NCBI GenBank assembly: GCA_949130485.1
Contig: OX422197.1
Coordinates: 6,986,991-7,050,990 of the forward strand
Origin: Agelas oroides
Lineage: Eukaryota; Porifera; Demospongiae; Agelasida; Agelasidae
DNA length: 64,000 nt
Reading direction: 5' to 3'
The notes below the pieces were generated by a model, which saw nothing but the letters and a program-made list of their open reading frames with translations, made no database searches and was not told the DNA's origin. Below, one piece after another: positions 12,087 through 24,180 of this stretch; position 1 is the first letter of the stretch; every line of letters begins with the position of its first letter. The translations under genes and the position numbers were made by a program.

Positions 12087-13948
12087 CTCTATAAGAGGTA
12101 TGAAGGTACAGTCTGTTCTTGAGCCCTAAATTTGTGCTCTATTGGGAAGCAAAGGCTTGTTAATTCCACACGAATTACTCTTTGACCATTTGTGTGTATC
12201 GTTCTGTAGCAGGCCCAGGCCAAAGTGAGCAGTGACAGTGGGCATTTAATATCAGTATGTACTGCAAGCTAACTGTGCTGCACTCAAACTCTTTGTAGAA
12301 TGTGTACCTTCTCCTTTGACATATTCTACCGCTTACTAGTTGATATGCTGCATTCTCACTCAATGTATTGTCACTAGAGTGAAACCTGTCTATAGTGGTC
12401 GCTGCATGTTAAAGACAGCCAGCTCTTGTTTGTTACGGCCACTAGTCCTGGTCCCAGTTGTACTAATTGTGCAAAATGACCAGTATAAAGCAACCACCTG
12501 CCTGAAACAGCAAAAAAAAATAAATGCTGGTCCCATGACGACCATTATATCACTGTAGCATACACAACAAGTCTTGATTCACAAATTACATCAACTAAAA
12601 TGTAAATTAGTAGAAGGAGGGTTGATGCTCTGAGAGAGATGGTAGGGGATGGTTTGGCATGGTGAAGTCTGAGACCGTTTCAAATAGGTGAACATAGCCT
12701 TGTGTTGAGAGAGCCTGGGTACAAGGCTAAGGAAAGCCTGTAAATATACGATCCATGCACCGTGAGGGACTGATCACTGAATAAATTTGGATGCAAGATT
12801 CAATGAAGAGTTCAGCCAGACTTCTGATTTCTAATCATGCAATCACTACCACAACTTTTTTCAGCAGACGGAGTTCATAAATACAATTTCATCAAGTGAA
12901 TAAGTGATGGAAGTATCTGTTAAGCCCCATCCAGAACAGCACAGATAGAGATCACAGGGCAGCAAATGGGTCATGGGATGCCTGACACTTGAAGTGAGAG
13001 TTGGAACATACACCCAGGATGCTTGTCGTCAAATATAGGATGTCTCCCTTTTCTCCAAGAGGTTTGCTAGAGGAAGGTCTGTTGTGTGCAGTCTGTCCCC
13101 TCATGTTTTGAGAGGAGAGGGTTCTTTTGAGTTTTGGGGGGAAGCTGTTTGAAACATTGTCTAGGGGCTCTGGGGGCATGCTCCTCAACAAAAATTTGGG
13201 TTTTAGGTGCTCTGAGATTGTTTGCGATGCAATCTGAGAGGTAAAACCTATAACTGTATTTTTTAATTTTTTAGGTGGTCTTTAACAAAAGCCACTTCCT
13301 AGTACTCCTCCAGGGCTTAGGGGTAGGGGAGAAGCTTCCCCTAGTCTATTTCTTGGTGATCTGATAGTGGTATTAGAACTTGTGTGCATTTGTGTAGTCG
13401 CTTTGTTGGTGAAGAGAGGGGAGTGCATACACAAGTTGAGCATAACCTCATTTCCAGGCCTTCTTTACTTAGCTTTCCATCACTTGCAGTGCTGACAGAA
13501 AGCTGGGTGGGAACTTGGCAACAAGGCTGATTTCAAACATACAAGTATGCTATAGTAATGATTGGTATACTTGTGTGACACGGTCTTGGGCTTGTAGTAT
13601 GAGGCTGACTGTGCATGCAAGTGACACAGACAGTATCATTGAGTGAGAATTTAGCATATCAAGTGTAATAGAATCAAGTAAGCAACATAAGTAGTCAGTG
13701 GAGAAGGTAGAAATTTCATGGATAGTTTGAGTGCAAGCTCACAATGCACACAGCTAACTGTACACAGCAGGTTTGCCATGGTACTAATAAATTATGCACA
13801 CAGACACTTGAAATCTTGATCAACTTATGTGTGACAAGAAGTTACCGTGTACATGCTTTCACTGCCCAAATTTAGGCCTCATGGACTGATATTTGTACTC
13901 TCACATGATCATCTTTACCAAGTATGCTGTACTCAGCCTTATATTTGA
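12087..13948. other. Central loop of non-satellite sequence, no gene recognised
   Basis: This 1.86-kb stretch between the inverted arms contains no satellite units. Open frames are short (under 80 codons), have no domain I recognise, and lie on both strands (for example 12952-13191 minus). It has moderately AT-rich, non-repetitive composition with short A or T runs such as those near 12511 and 13260. A mobile-element-like stretch lies at 12371-12570. I see no transposase, reverse transcriptase, tRNA or convincing promoter, so this would be a non-autonomous element or ordinary non-coding spacer. Confidence 0.7.
12371..12570. repeat. Possible degraded non-autonomous DNA element
   Basis: The stretch begins GAAACCTGTCTATAGTGGTC and contains spaced modules of the same theme: ACGGCCACTAGTCC, GACCAGTATAAAGCAACCACCTG and GACGACCATTATATCACTGTAG. 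Alternating 'GGTC/GACC ... CTATA/TATAAAG ... CCACC' modules of this style occur in short interspersed repeats of several invertebrate genomes, from general recollection only. No clean terminal inverted repeat or target duplication is visible. An A run with AATAAA lies at 12511-12524. Confidence 0.25.
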
Positions 13949-14226
13949 GGCTAGCTCTGTCCTGTACAGTCGATTTCCTCCCTCAACAACTGCCACGAAT
14001 ATATACCTTCATCCTGACTACTTCACCTTACTGATATTATGCTTACTTGGTCTCTTTTACCTTGATATGCTGCATACTCTCTGAATGCATGCTAGTTCAG
14101 AACAATTTTCAGTTAAGTTAAATTACGTAGAAAGAGGGTTATCGCGATTATTTGGTGGGCACGGGGAACTCCCATGTGATGTTTTATGACGTAACCTCAT
14201 GGAGCTATGTGAACTTTGACGATCCC
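13949..14226 (-). repeat. Right arm of the central inverted repeat
   Basis: Inverted partner of 11811-12086, ending GACGATCCC at 14226. Read outward on the minus strand, the preceding satellite (CCTGCATCTAAGTAT then GGGATCGTCAAAG) can be aligned to the normal unit sequence CCTGCATCGCAGTATAGTGCCGTCAATGG with a handful of changes. The last bases of the arm therefore look like a decayed satellite unit rather than a sharp transposon end. The left arm lacks this continuity because its neighbouring unit is cut 35-40 bp earlier in unit phase. Confidence 0.9.
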
Positions 14227-16500
14227 ATACTTAGATGCAGGGTAAGGAGAAATTGGCCGGCCTGTACAGCTTTGTGAGCCTTTTGCACCGAGAAAGGGTT
14301 TCCATTTTTAAACTCTTCATGCCCATAGCTTCTTGATAATATGCACCTTGCATTAGTGCAACCTTTGTACCGAGCTAGGATTAGTCGCGAATGCACGCGA
14401 ATTTCCATTGACGGCACTATACGGCGATACAGGGAAAGGAGATATTGGCCGGCCTGTACAGCTTTGTGCGCCTTTTGCACCGAGAAAGGGTTTAGATTTT
14501 TAAACTCTTCATGTCCATAGCTTCTTGATAATATGCACCTTACATTAGTGCAACCTTTGTACCGAGCTAGGATTAGTCGCGAATGCACGCGAATTTCCAT
14601 TGACGGCACTATACGGCGATACAGGGAAAGGAGAAATTGGCCGGCCTGTACAGCTTTGTGCGCCTTTTGCACCGAGAAAGGGTTTCCATTTTTAAACTCT
14701 TCATGCCCATAGCTTCTTGATAATATGCACCTTGCATTAGTGCAACCTTTGTACCGAGCTAGGATTAGTCGCGAATGCACGCGAATTTCCATTGACGGCA
14801 CTATACGGCGATACAGGGAAAGGAGATATTGACCGGCCTGTACAGCTTTGTGCGCCTTTTGCACCGAGAAAGGGTTTAGATTTTTAAACTCTTCATGTCC
14901 ATAGCTTCTTGATAATACGCACCTTGCATTAGTGTAACCTTTGTACCGAGCTAGGATTAGTCGCGAATGCACGCGAATTTCCATTGACGGCACTATACGG
15001 CGATACAGGGAAAGGAGATATTGGCCGGCCTGTACAGCTTTGTGCGCCTTTTGCACCGAGAAAGGGTTTAGATTTTTAAACTCTTCATGTCCATAGCTTC
15101 TTGATAATATGCACCTTGCATTAGTGCAACCTTTGTACCGAGCTAGGATTAGTCGCGATTGCACGCGAATTTCCATTGACGGCACTATACTGCGATACAG
15201 GGAAAGGAGAAATTGGCCGGCCTGTACAGCTTTGTGCGCCTTTTACCCCGAGAAAGGGTTTCCATTTTTAAACTCTTCATGCCCATAGCTTCTTGATAAT
15301 ATGCACCTTGCATTAGTGCAACCTTTGTACCGAGCTAGGATTAGTCGCGAATGCACGCGAATTTCCATTGACAGCACTATACTGCGATGCAGGGAAAGGA
15401 GAAATTGGCCGGCCTGTACAGCTTTGTGCGCCTTTTGCCCCGAGAAAGGGTTTCCATTTTTAAACTCTTCATGCCCATAGCTTCTTGATAATATGCACCT
15501 TGCATTAGTGCAACCTTTGTACCGAGCTAGGATTAGTCGCGAATGCACGCGAATTTCCATTGACGGCACTATACGGCGATACAGGGAAAGGAGATATTGA
15601 CCGGCCTGTACAGCTTTGTGCGCCTTTTGCACCGAGAAAGGGTTTAGATTTTTAAACTCTTCATGTCCATAGCTTCTTGATAATACGCACCTTGCATTAG
15701 TGCAACCTTTGTACCGAGCTAGGATTAGTCGCGAATGCACGCGAATTTCCATTGACGGCACTATACGGCGATACAGGGAAAGGAGAAATTGGCCGTCCTG
15801 TACAGCTTTGTGCGCCTTTTGCACCGAGAAAGGGTTTCCATTTTTAAACTCTTCATGCCCATAGCTTCTTGATAATATTCACCTTGCATTAGTGCAACCT
15901 TTGTACCGAGCTAGGATTAGTCGCGAATGCACGCGAATTTCCATTGACGGCACTATACGGCGATACAGGGAAAGGAGAAATTGGCCGGCCTGTACAGCTT
16001 TGTGCGCCTTTTCCCCAGAGAAAGGGTTTCCATTTTTAAACTCTTCATGCCCATAGCTTCTTGATAATATGCACCTTGCATTAGTGCAACCTTTGTACCG
16101 AGCTAGGATTAGTCGCGAATGCACGCGAATTTCCATTGACGGCACTATACGGCGATACAGGGAAAGGAGATATTGGCCGGCCTGTACAGCTTTGTGCGCC
16201 TTTTGCACCGAGAAAGGGTTTAGATTTTTAAACTCTTCATGTTCATAGCTTCTTGATAATATGCACATTGCATTAGTGCAACCTTTGTACCGAGCTAGGA
16301 TTAGTCGCGAATGCACGCGAATTTCCATTGACAGCACTATACTGCGATGCAGGGAAAGGAGAAATTGGCCGGCCTGTACACGAGAAAGGGTTTCCATTTT
16401 TAAACTCTTCATGCCCATAGCTTCTTGATAATATGCACCTTGCATTAGTGCAACCTTTGTACCGAACTAGGATTAGTCCCGAATGCACGCGAATTTCCAT
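14227..16500 (-). repeat. Core-proximal satellite subfamily (GGGTTTCC / GGGTTTAG units)
   Basis: About 12 units next to the central core share CTATACGGCGATACAGGG in place of CTATACTGCGATGCAGGG. They mix two types: GAAAGGGTTTCCATTTTTAAAC and GAAAGGGTTTAGATTTTTAAAC. The reading frame of these units gives FKNGNPF or FKNLNPF where most units give FKNTNHF. Their TTTTGCCCCGAG variant is also local. Similar units reappear up to about 25250, mixed with other types. One unit has a 20-bp deletion at the 16380/16381 join that removes the GCTTTGTGCGCC segment. Confidence 0.8.
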
Positions 16501-19500
16501 TGACGGCTCTATACTGCGATGCAGGTAAAAGAGATATTGGACTGTCTGTACAGCTTACTGCGCCTTTTGCACCGAGAAAGAGTTTGCATTTTTAAACTCT
16601 TCTTGCCCAAAACTTGTTGATAATATGCACCTTGCCTTAGTGCAACCTTTGTACCGAGCTAGGATTAGTCGCGATTGCACGCGAATTTCCTTTGACGGCA
16701 CTATACTGCGATGCAGGGAACGGAGATATTGGACGGTCTCTACAGCTTTGTGCGCCTTTTGCACCGAGAAAGAGTTTGTATTTTTAATCTCTTCATGCCA
16801 ATAACTTCTTGATAATATGCACTTTGCATTTGTGCAACCTCTGTACCGAGCTAGGATTAGTCACCAATGTACGCGAATTTTCATGCACGGCACTTTACTG
16901 CGATGCAGGGAACGGTGATATTAGCTGGCCAGTAAAGCTTTGAGCACCTTTTGCACAGAGAAATGATTTGTATTTTTAAACTCTTCATTCCCATAGCTTC
17001 TTGATAATATGCACTTTGCATTAGTGTAACCTCTGTACCGAGCTAGGCTTAGTCGCGAATATACGCGAATTTCAATTCACGGCACTATACTGCGATGCAT
17101 GGAACGGAGATATTAGCCGGCCAGTACAGCTTTGTGCGCCTTTTGCACCGAGAAATGGTTTGTATTTTTAAACTGTTCATGCCCATAGCTTCTTGATAAT
17201 ATGCACTTTGCATTAGTGCAACCTTTGTACCGAGCTAGGATTAGTCGCGAATGCACGCGAATTTCCATTGACGGCACTATACGGCGATACAGAGAAAGGA
17301 GAAATAGGCCGGCCTGTACAGCTTTGTGCGCCTTATGCCCCGAGAAAGGGTTTCCATTTTTAAACTCTTCATGCCCATAGCTTCTTGATAATATGCACCT
17401 TGCATTAGTGCAACCTTTGTACCGAGCTAGGATTAGTCGCGAATGGACGCGAATTTCCATTGACGGCACTATACGGCGATGCAGGGAAAGGAGATATTGG
17501 CCGGCCTGTACAGCTTTGTGCGCCTTTTGCACCGAGAAAGGGTTTAGATTTTTAAACTCTTCATGTGCATAGCTTCTTGATAATATGCACGTTGCATTAG
17601 TGCATCCTTTGTACCGAGCTTGGATTAGTCGCGAATGCACGCGAATTTCCATTGACGGCACTAAACGGCGATACAGGGAAACGAGAAATTGGCCGGCCTG
17701 TACAGCTTTGTGCGCTTTTTGCACCGAGAAAATGTTTTATTTTTAAACTCTTCATGCCCATAGATTCTTGATAATATGCACCTTGCATTAGTGCAACCTT
17801 TGTACCGAGCTAGGATTAGTCGCGAATGCACGCGAATTTCCATTGACGGCTCTATACTGCGATGCAGGTAAAAGAGATATTGGACTGTCTGTACAGCTTT
17901 CTGCGCCCTTTGCAGCGAGAAAGAGTTTGCATTTTTAAACTCTTCTTGACCAAAGCTTGTTGATAATATGCACCTTGCCTTAGTGCAACCTTTGTACCGA
18001 GCAAGGATTAGTCGCGATTGCACGCGAATTTCCTTTGACGGCACTATACTGCGATGCAGGGAACGGAGATATTGGACGGTCTGTACAGCTTTGTGCGCCT
18101 TTTGCACCGAGAAGGGGTTTGTATTTTTAATCTCTTCATGCCAATAACTTCTTGATAATATGCACTTTGCATTTGTGCAACCTCTGTACCGAGCTAGGAT
18201 TAGTCACGAATGTACGCGAATTTCCATTGACGGCACTTTACTGCGATGCAGGGAACGGTGATATTGGCCGGCCAGTAAAGAAGCTTTGAGGGCCTTTTGC
18301 ACAGTGAAATGGTTTGTATTTTTAAACTCTCCATGCCCATAGCTTCTTGATAATATGCACTTTGCATTAGTGCAACCTCTGTACCGAGCTAGGATTAGTC
18401 ACGAATGTACGCGAATTTTCATGCACGGCACTATACTGCGATGCAGGGAACGGTGATATTAGCTGGCCAGTAAAGCTTTGAGCGCCTTTTGCACAGAGAA
18501 ATGATTTGTATTTTTAAACTCTTCATTCCCATAGCTTCTTGATAATATGCACTTTGCATTAGTGTAACCTCTGTACCGAGCTAGGCTTAGTCGCGAATAT
18601 ACGCGAATTTCAATTGACGGCACTATACTGCGATGCATGGAACGGAGATATTAGCCGGCCAGTACAGCTTTGTGCGCCTTTTGCACCGAGAAATGGTTTG
18701 TATTTTTAAACTCTTCATGCCCATAGCTTCTTGATAATATGCACTTTGCATTAGTGCAACCTTTGTACCGAGCTAGGATTAGTCGCGAATGCACGCGAAT
18801 TTCCATTGACGGCACTATACGGCGATACAGGGAAAGGAGAAATAGGCCGGCCTGTACAGCTTTGTGCGCCTTATGCCCCGAGAAAGGGTTTCCATTTTTA
18901 AACTCTTCATGCCCATAGCTTCTTGATAATATGCACCTTGCATTAGTGCAACCTTTGTACCGAGCTAGGATTAGTCGCGAATGGACGCGAATTTCCATTG
19001 ACGGCACTATACGGCGATGCAGGGAAAGGAGATATTGGCCGGCCTGTACAGATTTGTGCGCCTTTTGCACCGAGAAAGGGTTTAGATTTTTAAACTCTTC
19101 ATGTCCATAGCTTCTTGATAATATGCACCTTGCATTAGTGCATCCTTTGTACCGAGCTAGGATTAGTCGCGAATGCACGCGAATTTCCATTGACGGCACT
19201 AAACGGCGATACAGGGAAAGGAGAAATTGGCCGGCCTGTACAGCTTTGTGCGCTTTTTGCACCGAGAAAATGTTTTATTTTTAAACTCTTCATGCCCATA
19301 GATTCTTGATAATATGCACCTTGCATTAGTGCAACCTTTGTACCGAGCTAGGATTAGTCGCGAATGCACGCGAATTTCCATTGACGGCTCTATACTGCGA
19401 TGCAGGTAAAAGAGATATTGGACTGTCTGTATAGCTTTCTGCGCCCTTTGCAGCGAGAAAGAGTTTGCATTTTTAAACTCTTCTTGCCCAAAGCTTGTTG

Positions 19501-22500
19501 ATAATATGCACCTTGCCTTAGTGCAACCTTTGTACCGAGCAAGGATTAGTCGCGATTGCACGCGAATTTCCTTTGACGGCACTATACTGCGATGCAGGGA
19601 ACGGAGATATTGGACGGTCTGTACAGCTTTGTGCGCCTTTTGCACCGAGAAGGGGTTTAGATTTTTAAACTCTTCATGTCCATAGCTTCTTGATAATATG
19701 CACCTTGCATTAGTGCAACCTTTGTACCGAGCTAGGATTAGTCGCGAATGCACGCGAATTTCCTTTGACGGCACTATACGGCGATACAGGGAAAGGAGAT
19801 ATTGGCCGGCCTGTACAGTTTTGTGCGCCTTTTGCACCGAAAAAGGGTTTAGATTTTTAAACTCTTCATGTCCATAGCTTCTTGATGATATGCACCTTGC
19901 ATTAGTGCAACCTTTGTAACGAGCTAGGATTAGTCGCGAATGCACGCGAATTTCCATTGACAGCACTATGCGGCGATAGACGGAAAGGAGAAATTGGCCG
20001 ACCTGTACATCTTTGTGCGCCTTTTGCACCGAGAAAGGGTTTAGATTTTTAAACTCTTCATGTCCATAGCTTCTTGATAATATGCACCTTGCTTTAGTGC
20101 AACCTTTGTACCGAGCTAGGATTAGTCGCGAATGCACGCGAATTTCCATTGACGGCACTAAACGGCGATACAGGTAAAAGAGATATTGGACTGTCTGTAC
20201 AGCTTTCTGCGCCTTTTGCACCGAGAAAGAGTTTGCATTTTTAAACTCTTCTTGCCCAAAGCTTGTTGATAATATGCACCTTGCCTTAGTGCAACCTTTG
20301 TACCGAGCTAGGATTAGTCGCGATTGCACGCGAATTTCCTTTGACGGCACTCTACTGCGATGCAGGGAACGGAGATATTGGACGGTCTGTACAGCTTTGT
20401 GCGCCTTTTGCACCGAGAAAGAGTTTGTATTTTTAATCTCTTCATGCCAATAACTTCTTGATAATATGCACTTTGCATTTGTGCAACCTCTGTACCGAGC
20501 TAGGATTAGTCACGAATGTACGCGAATTTTCATGCACGGCACTTTACTGCGATGCAAGGAACGGTGATATTAGCTGGCCAGTAAAGCTTTGAGCGCCTTT
20601 TGCACAGAGAAATGATTTGTATTTTTAAACTCTTCATTCCCATAGCTTCTTGATAATATGCACTTTGCATTAGTGTAACCTCTGTACCGAGCTAGGCTTA
20701 GTCGCGAATATACGCGAATTTCAATTGACGGCACTATACTGCGATGCATGGAACGGAGATATTAGCCGGCCAGTACAGCTTTGTGCGCCTTTTGTACCGA
20801 GAAATGATTTGTATTTTTAAACTCTTCATGCCCATAGCTTCTCGATAATATGCACTTTGCATTAGTGCAACCTTTGTACCGAGCTAGGATTAGTCGCGAA
20901 TGCACGCGAATTTCCATTGACGGCACTAAACGGCGATACAGGTAAAAGAGATATTGGACTGTCTGTACAGCTTTCTGCGCCTTTTGCACCGAGAAAGAGT
21001 TTGCATTTTTAAACTCTTCTTGCCCAAAGCTTGTTGATAATATGCACCTTGCCTTAGTGCAACCTTTGTACCGAGCTAGGATTAGTCGCGATTGCACGCG
21101 AATTTCCTTTGACGGCACTATACTGCGATGCAGGGAACGGAGATATTGGACGGTCTGTACAGCTTTGTGCGCCTTTTGCACCGAGAAAGAGTTTGTATTT
21201 TTAATCTCTTCATGCCAATAACTTCTTGATAATATGCACTTTGCATTTGTGCAACCTCTGTACCGAGCTAGGATTAGTCACCAATGTACGCGAATTTTCA
21301 TGCACGGCACTTTACTGCGATGCAGGGAACGGTGATATTAGCTGGCCAGTAAAGCTTTGAGCGCCTTTTGCACAGAGAAATGATTTGTATTTTTAAACTC
21401 TTCATTCCCATAGCTTCTTGATAATATGCACTTTGCATTAGTGTAACCTCTGTACCGAGCTAGGCTTAGTCGCGAATGCACGCGAATTTCCATTGACGGC
21501 ACTATACGGCGATACAGGGAAAGGAGAAATAGGCCGGCCTGTACAGCTTTGTGCGCCTTATGCCCCGAGAAAGGGTTTCCATTTTTAAACTCTTCATGCC
21601 CATAGCTTCTTGATAATATGCACCTTGCATTAGCGCATCCTTTGTACCGAGCTAGGATTAGTCGCGAATGCACGCGAATTTCCATTGACGGCACTATACG
21701 GCGATGCAGGGAAAGGAGATATTGGCCGGCCTGTACAGCTTTGTGCGCTTTTAGCACCGAGAAAATGTTTTATTTTTAAACTCTTCATGCCCATAGATTC
21801 TTGATAATATGCACCTTGCATTAGTGCAACCTTTGTACCGAGCTAGGATTAGTCGCGAATGCACGCGAATTTCCATTGACGGCTTTATACTGCGATGCAG
21901 GTAAAAGAGATATTGGACTGTCTGTACAGCTTTCTGCGCCCTTTGCAGCGAGAAAGAGTTTGCATTTTTAAACTCTTCTTGACCAAAGCTTGTTGATAAT
22001 ATGCACCTTGCCTTAGTGCAACCTTTGTACCGAGCAAGGATTAGTCGCGATTGCACGCGAATTTCCTTTGACGGCACTATACTGCGATGCAGGGAACGGA
22101 GATATTGGACGGTCTGTACAGCTTTGTGCGCTTTTTGCACCGAGAAGGGGTTTGTATTTTTAATCTCTTCATGCCAATAACTTCTTGATAATATGCACTT
22201 TGCATTTGTGCAACCTCTGTACCGAGCTAGGATTAGTCACGAATGTACGCGAATTTCCATTGACGGCACTTTACTGCGATGCAGGGAACGGTGATATTGG
22301 CCGGCCAGTAAAGCTTTGAGGGCCTTTTGCACAGTGAAATGGTTTGTATTTTTAAACTCTCCATGCCCATAGCTTCTTGATAATATGCACTTTGCATTAG
22401 TGAAACCTTTGTACCGAGCTAGGATTAGTCGCGAATGCACGCGAATTTCCATTGACGGCACTATACGGCGATACAGGGAAAGGAGAAATAGGCCGGCCTG

Positions 22501-24180
22501 TACAGCTTTGTGCGCCTTATGCCCCGAGAAAGGGTTTCCATTTTTAAACTCTTCATGCCCATAGCTTCTTGATAATATGCACCTTGCATTAGTGCAACAT
22601 TTGTACCGAGCTAGGATTAGTCGCGAATGGACGCGAATTTCCATTGACGGCACTATACGGCGATGCAGGGAAAGGAGATATTGGCCGGCCTGTACAGCTT
22701 TGTCCGCTTTTTGCACCGAGAAAATGTTTTATTTTTAAACTCTTCATGCCCATAGATTCTTGATAATATGCACCTTGCATTAGTGCATCCTTTGTACCGA
22801 GCTAGGATTAGTCGCGAATGCACGCGAATTTCCATTGACGGCTCTATACTGCGATGCAGGTAAAAGAGATATTGGACTGTCTGTACAGCTTTCTGCGCCC
22901 TTTGCAGCGAGAAAGAGTTTGCATTTTTAAACTCTTCTTGACCAAAGCTTGTTGATAATATGCACCTTGCCTTAGTGCAACCTTTGTACCGAGCAAGGAT
23001 TAGTCGCGATTGCACGCGAATTTCCTTTGACGGCACTATACTGCGATGCAGGGAACGGAGATATTGGACGGTCTGTACAGCTTTGTGCGCCTTTTGCACC
23101 GAGAAGGGGTTTGTATTTTTAATCTCTTCATGCCAATAACTTCTTGATAATATGCACTTTGCATTTGTGCAACCTCTGTACCGAGCTATGATTAGTCACG
23201 AATGTACGCGAATTTCAATTGACGGCACTTTACTGCGATGCAGGGAACGGTGATATTGGCCGGCCAGTAAAGCTTTGAGGGCCTTTTGCACAGTGAAATG
23301 GTTTGTATTTTTAAACTCTCCATGCCCATAGCTTCTTGATAATATGCACTTTGCATTAGTGCAAGCTTTGTACCGAGCTAGGATTAGTCGCGAATGCACG
23401 CGAATTTCCATTGACGGCACTATACGGCGATACAGGGAAAGGAGATATTGGCCCGCCTGTACAGCTTTGTGCGCCTTTTGCACCGAGAAAGGATTTAGAT
23501 TTTTAAACTTTTCATGTCCATAGCTTCTTGATAATATGCACCTTGCATTAGTGCAACCTTTGTACCGAGCTAGGATTAGTCGCGAATGCACGCGAATTTC
23601 CTTTGACGGCACTATACGGCGACAAAGGGAAAGGAGAAATTGGCCGGCCTGTACAGCTTTGTGCGCCTTTTGCCCCGAGAAAGGGTTTCCATTTTTAAAC
23701 TCTTCATGCCCATACCTTCTTGATAATATGCACCTTGCATTAGTGGAACCTTTGTACTGAGCTAGGATTAGTCGCGAATGCACGCGAATTTCCATTGACG
23801 GCACTATACGGCGATACAGGGAAAGGAGATATTGGCCGGCCTGTACAGTTTTGTGCGCCTTTTGCACCGAAAAAGGGTTTAGATTTTTAAACTCTTCATG
23901 TCCATAGCTTCTTGATAATATGCACCTTGCATTAGTGCAACCTTTGTAACGAACTAGGATTAGTCGCGAATGCACGCGAATTTCCATTGACGGCACTATG
24001 CGGCGATACAGGGAAAGGAGAAATTGGCCGACCTGTACATCTTTGTGCGCCTTTTGCACCGAGAAAGGGTTTAGATTTTTAAACTCTTCATGTCCATAGC
24101 TTCTTGATAATATGCACCTTGCTTTAGTGCAACCTTTGTACCGAGCTAGGATTAGTCGCGAATGCACGCGAATTTCCATT
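16501..24180 (-). repeat. Mixed satellite zone with an 8-unit block copied at several offsets
   Basis: A block beginning with TTAGCTGGCCAGTAAAGC occurs at about 16921, 18459, 20571 and 21339. The first two copies are collinear for more than 1.3 kb at a 1538-bp offset (8 units plus 2 bp). The surplus comes from a small insertion near 18281 plus the local indel pattern. The variant ACTGCGATGCAGGTAAAAGAGATATTGGACTGTCTG and a 2-bp-deleted GAAAATGTTTTATTTTTAAAC unit mark the family; the segment at 17661-18107 recurs at 22653-23099 (26 units). Several units are unusually diverged (TTTTCATGCACGGCAC, TCACCAATGTACG), suggesting an older zone. Confidence 0.75.

Noticed and set aside
12952..13191. 79-codon minus-strand frame in the central loop as a small gene
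   Set aside because: It is short, with no recognisable domain, no paralogue and no supporting promoter or splice evidence.
13200..13290. Possible 3' splice site (T-rich tract followed by TTAGGTGG) in the central loop
   Set aside because: A single weak match with no open coding frame on either side that would form an exon.
11805..14232. Target-site duplication flanking the core (TAC on the left, ATAC on the right)
   Set aside because: The bases are not directly adjacent in the required register, and the satellites on the two sides run in opposite directions, so a clean insertion into one array is not supported.
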